Source: Rhizobiaceae bacterium
GTDB lineage: Bacteria > Pseudomonadota > Alphaproteobacteria > Rhizobiales > Rhizobiaceae
DNA: 44,520 bases
Assembly: GCA_029212415.1 (NCBI GenBank)
Contig: JARGOF010000046.1
Location: forward strand, 1-44,520
Reading direction: 5' to 3'
The notes beneath the pieces are model-generated. The model was given only the letters and a program-made list of their open reading frames with translations, did no database searches and was not told where the DNA came from. A program made the translations under genes and the position numbers. Every line of letters begins with the position of its first letter. Within the stretch, counting starts at the first letter, position 1. Positions 42,961-44,520 of the stretch are shown in pieces.

Positions 42961-44457
42961 ATGAAACTATTGATGGAACTCCGCCCCGCGGGAGATGGAT
43001 ATTCAGGCATTCCGCAGGAAACCCGTCTTTTGTTTTCCAGCCTGTTGGAGAATAAAAATCGCGAGATGACCGGCCTGCTGAACAACAATAGATCATGGCT
43101 CGGCAATTCAATTTCAAAAACGGGCAGCGACAATAATTTATTAGAAGATTTGCAGTTTTTCAGATCGGAAAACATATTGTCACTGGTGAGTTCGGAAAAA
43201 GCTGGGAGTTTGGGCAACCTCCGAAACATCCTTGGAAAAGCACTGCAGATTGCAAGATTAACCACCAGAAGGGCAATCAAACGTCCCATTCATGTTCATG
43301 ACATCGACATGTCCGCCTATGCCGACTTTCTATGGCGAATGTATTTTGCGAAATCCCTGCCGGTTGGCAAATTTGATGCAATCACACAATCTCGATACGC
43401 CGCGATCAAGCCCTCATGGTCTGCAATGCATTCTGTGGCCATGACTCCACTGCGACCCGGTCATTATGCTGGAATGGATACCTCTGACTACGACGTTTTC
43501 CTGTCACAAACACCCTGGCCCGCAAGCGTCAGCAAACACACACAATTACTTCTGCGGTATCATGATGCCATTCCCGTTCTATTTCCCCATACCATTCAGA
43601 ATCCGCGACAACATCAATTTTCGCATTATTATGCGCTGCGTTCTAACCTGAAGCAGGGTGGCATGGCGGTGTGCAATTCACAGAGCAGCAGGAACGATCT
43701 GGTCAAGATGTTTCCTCAGTTTGAAAGCCAGACCACCGTTATTCCCTGCATGGTTTCCGACCAATACTTTGCAGAACCAGCCAAGAGAAAAAACCTGGTC
43801 GATATCATTGCCACCTCGATAGAACCGAAATTGGAACCGGTGTTCGGCAATGCCATGGCAAGGGAGGAATTTTACGCGCGCGTCTTGAAACCGGAAAACT
43901 TCCGATACTTGCTGATGGTGTCGACGATTGAACCGAGAAAAAACCACAGCCTGTTGATTTCGGCCTGGAACCGGATTCGTGTAGAAGATGACCCCGATCT
44001 CAAATTGATTCTCGTCGGGAATCCGGGTTGGGCGATGGAAAATGTCATGCAGACAATGGAACCATTCCGCAACCGGGGCATGCTTTTCAACAACTCCCAG
44101 ATATCAGCTTCAGATCTCAGGAGATTGTATAATGGTGCCGAGGCTGTCGTTTGCCCCTCTGTTGCCGAGGGCTTTGATTTGAGTGGTATTGAAGCCATGT
44201 TATCGGGGGGCAAAGTTGCTGCTTCCGACATTCCGGTTCATCGTGAGATTTACAAGGATGCGTGTGAGTATTTCAATCCCTATTCAACCGAGCAGGCAGT
44301 CGACGCGATCAGACGGATCATCATGAAGGAAAACCAGGCAAATCGCGCGCGCCTGATTGAACGGGGCGGAATAATTGGCGCAGAATACAAAGGCGATAAA
44401 ATCCAGGCCAAATGGGAAATTCTATTGGACGGCTTGAAAGCCAAGCGATCCGGCTGA
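42961..44457 (+). CDS. GT4-family glycosyltransferase with long N-terminal domain
   Basis: A 498-residue protein. The N-terminus MKLLMELRPAGDGYSGIPQE is followed by a ~290-residue domain with QLLLRYHDAIPVLFPHTIQN and GGMAVCNSQSSRNDLVKMF. The Glycos_transf_1 domain begins LLMVSTIEPRKNHSLLISAW and contains VCPSVAEGFDLSGIEAMLSGG with the EX7E pair. It is longer than the neighbour at 41614 and its N-terminal domain is atypical. A likely mannosyl- or other transferase of the surface polysaccharide; the exact linkage is unknown. The start ATG follows GAAAGCTCCTTGA without a good SD. Nothing is seen after its stop to the window end. Confidence 0.88.
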   Translation: MKLLMELRPAGDGYSGIPQETRLLFSSLLENKNREMTGLLNNNRSWLGNSISKTGSDNNLLEDLQFFRSENILSLVSSEKAGSLGNLRNILGKALQIARLTTRRAIKRPIHVHDIDMSAYADFLWRMYFAKSLPVGKFDAITQSRYAAIKPSWSAMHSVAMTPLRPGHYAGMDTSDYDVFLSQTPWPASVSKHTQLLLRYHDAIPVLFPHTIQNPRQHQFSHYYALRSNLKQGGMAVCNSQSSRNDLVKMFPQFESQTTVIPCMVSDQYFAEPAKRKNLVDIIATSIEPKLEPVFGNAMAREEFYARVLKPENFRYLLMVSTIEPRKNHSLLISAWNRIRVEDDPDLKLILVGNPGWAMENVMQTMEPFRNRGMLFNNSQISASDLRRLYNGAEAVVCPSVAEGFDLSGIEAMLSGGKVAASDIPVHREIYKDACEYFNPYSTEQAVDAIRRIIMKENQANRARLIERGGIIGAEYKGDKIQAKWEILLDGLKAKRSG

Positions 44458-44520
44458 TGGTTTGCGCCGTAAGACGATATCACTTCGGGTTTTCAAATTT
44501 TGACAGATCACACGAATCCA

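Overview
The window looks like a chromosomal segment of an alphaproteobacterium, most likely of the order Hyphomicrobiales (Rhizobiales). Three things point there: a metF gene next to an ArsR regulator fused to a methyltransferase fold, the intergenic palindromic repeats, and the gene families present. I cannot name the genus. No rRNA, tRNA or CRISPR array was seen.

Layout. (1) 1-0.6 kb: a broken tyrosine-recombinase start with TTGCTACA repeats upstream, the edge of an old integration. (2) 0.6-6 kb: housekeeping and accessory genes: a KefB-type antiporter, a small membrane protein, a DMT exporter, a 25-residue membrane peptide with its own terminator, and a divergent alpha/beta hydrolase-AraC pair with an inverted repeat between them. 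(3) 5.98-6.42 kb: a composite repeat with 34-bp terminal inverted repeats that supplies the metF stop codon. (4) 6.4-15.8 kb: the metF-ArsR/methyltransferase operon with a perfect 16-bp palindromic operator; MOSC protein; EttA; a secreted peptide with 11 cysteines and ACG repeats behind a 5' hairpin; an unknown protein with a His-rich motif; a monoacylglycerol lipase-like hydrolase; a TerC protein overlapping a CoA-transferase; and a small rhodanese/phosphatase-like protein.

(5) 15.9-28.8 kb: the most coherent system in the window, an 11-gene minus-strand operon. In transcription order it encodes an XRE-cupin regulator, a peptide-type solute-binding protein, two permeases, two ATPases, a lone GAF protein, a hydantoinase/oxoprolinase A subunit, a B subunit, an M24 peptidase and a second B subunit. 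Several genes overlap by 1-11 bases. The regulator is preceded by two identical-arm operators (TTTTAG-N5-CTAAAA) exactly 50 bp apart. I infer uptake and ATP-dependent opening of a cyclic amide or peptide-derived compound, followed by peptide cleavage; the substrate is unknown.

(6) 29-32.4 kb: glycerol kinase and a YeeE/YedE transporter, separated by a long intergenic region with inverted repeats and a possible small ORF. (7) 32.6-44.5 kb: a surface-polysaccharide locus. It holds a membrane-bound nucleotide-sugar dehydratase, ManC, Fcl and Gmd (the GDP-mannose to GDP-L-fucose route), an ABC-2 export pair, a methyltransferase-like protein and two GT4 glycosyltransferases. Its gaps are long and hold the remains of at least one older gene, a GT2-type glycosyltransferase tail beside a diverged copy of the 5.98-kb repeat, so this part has been remodelled.
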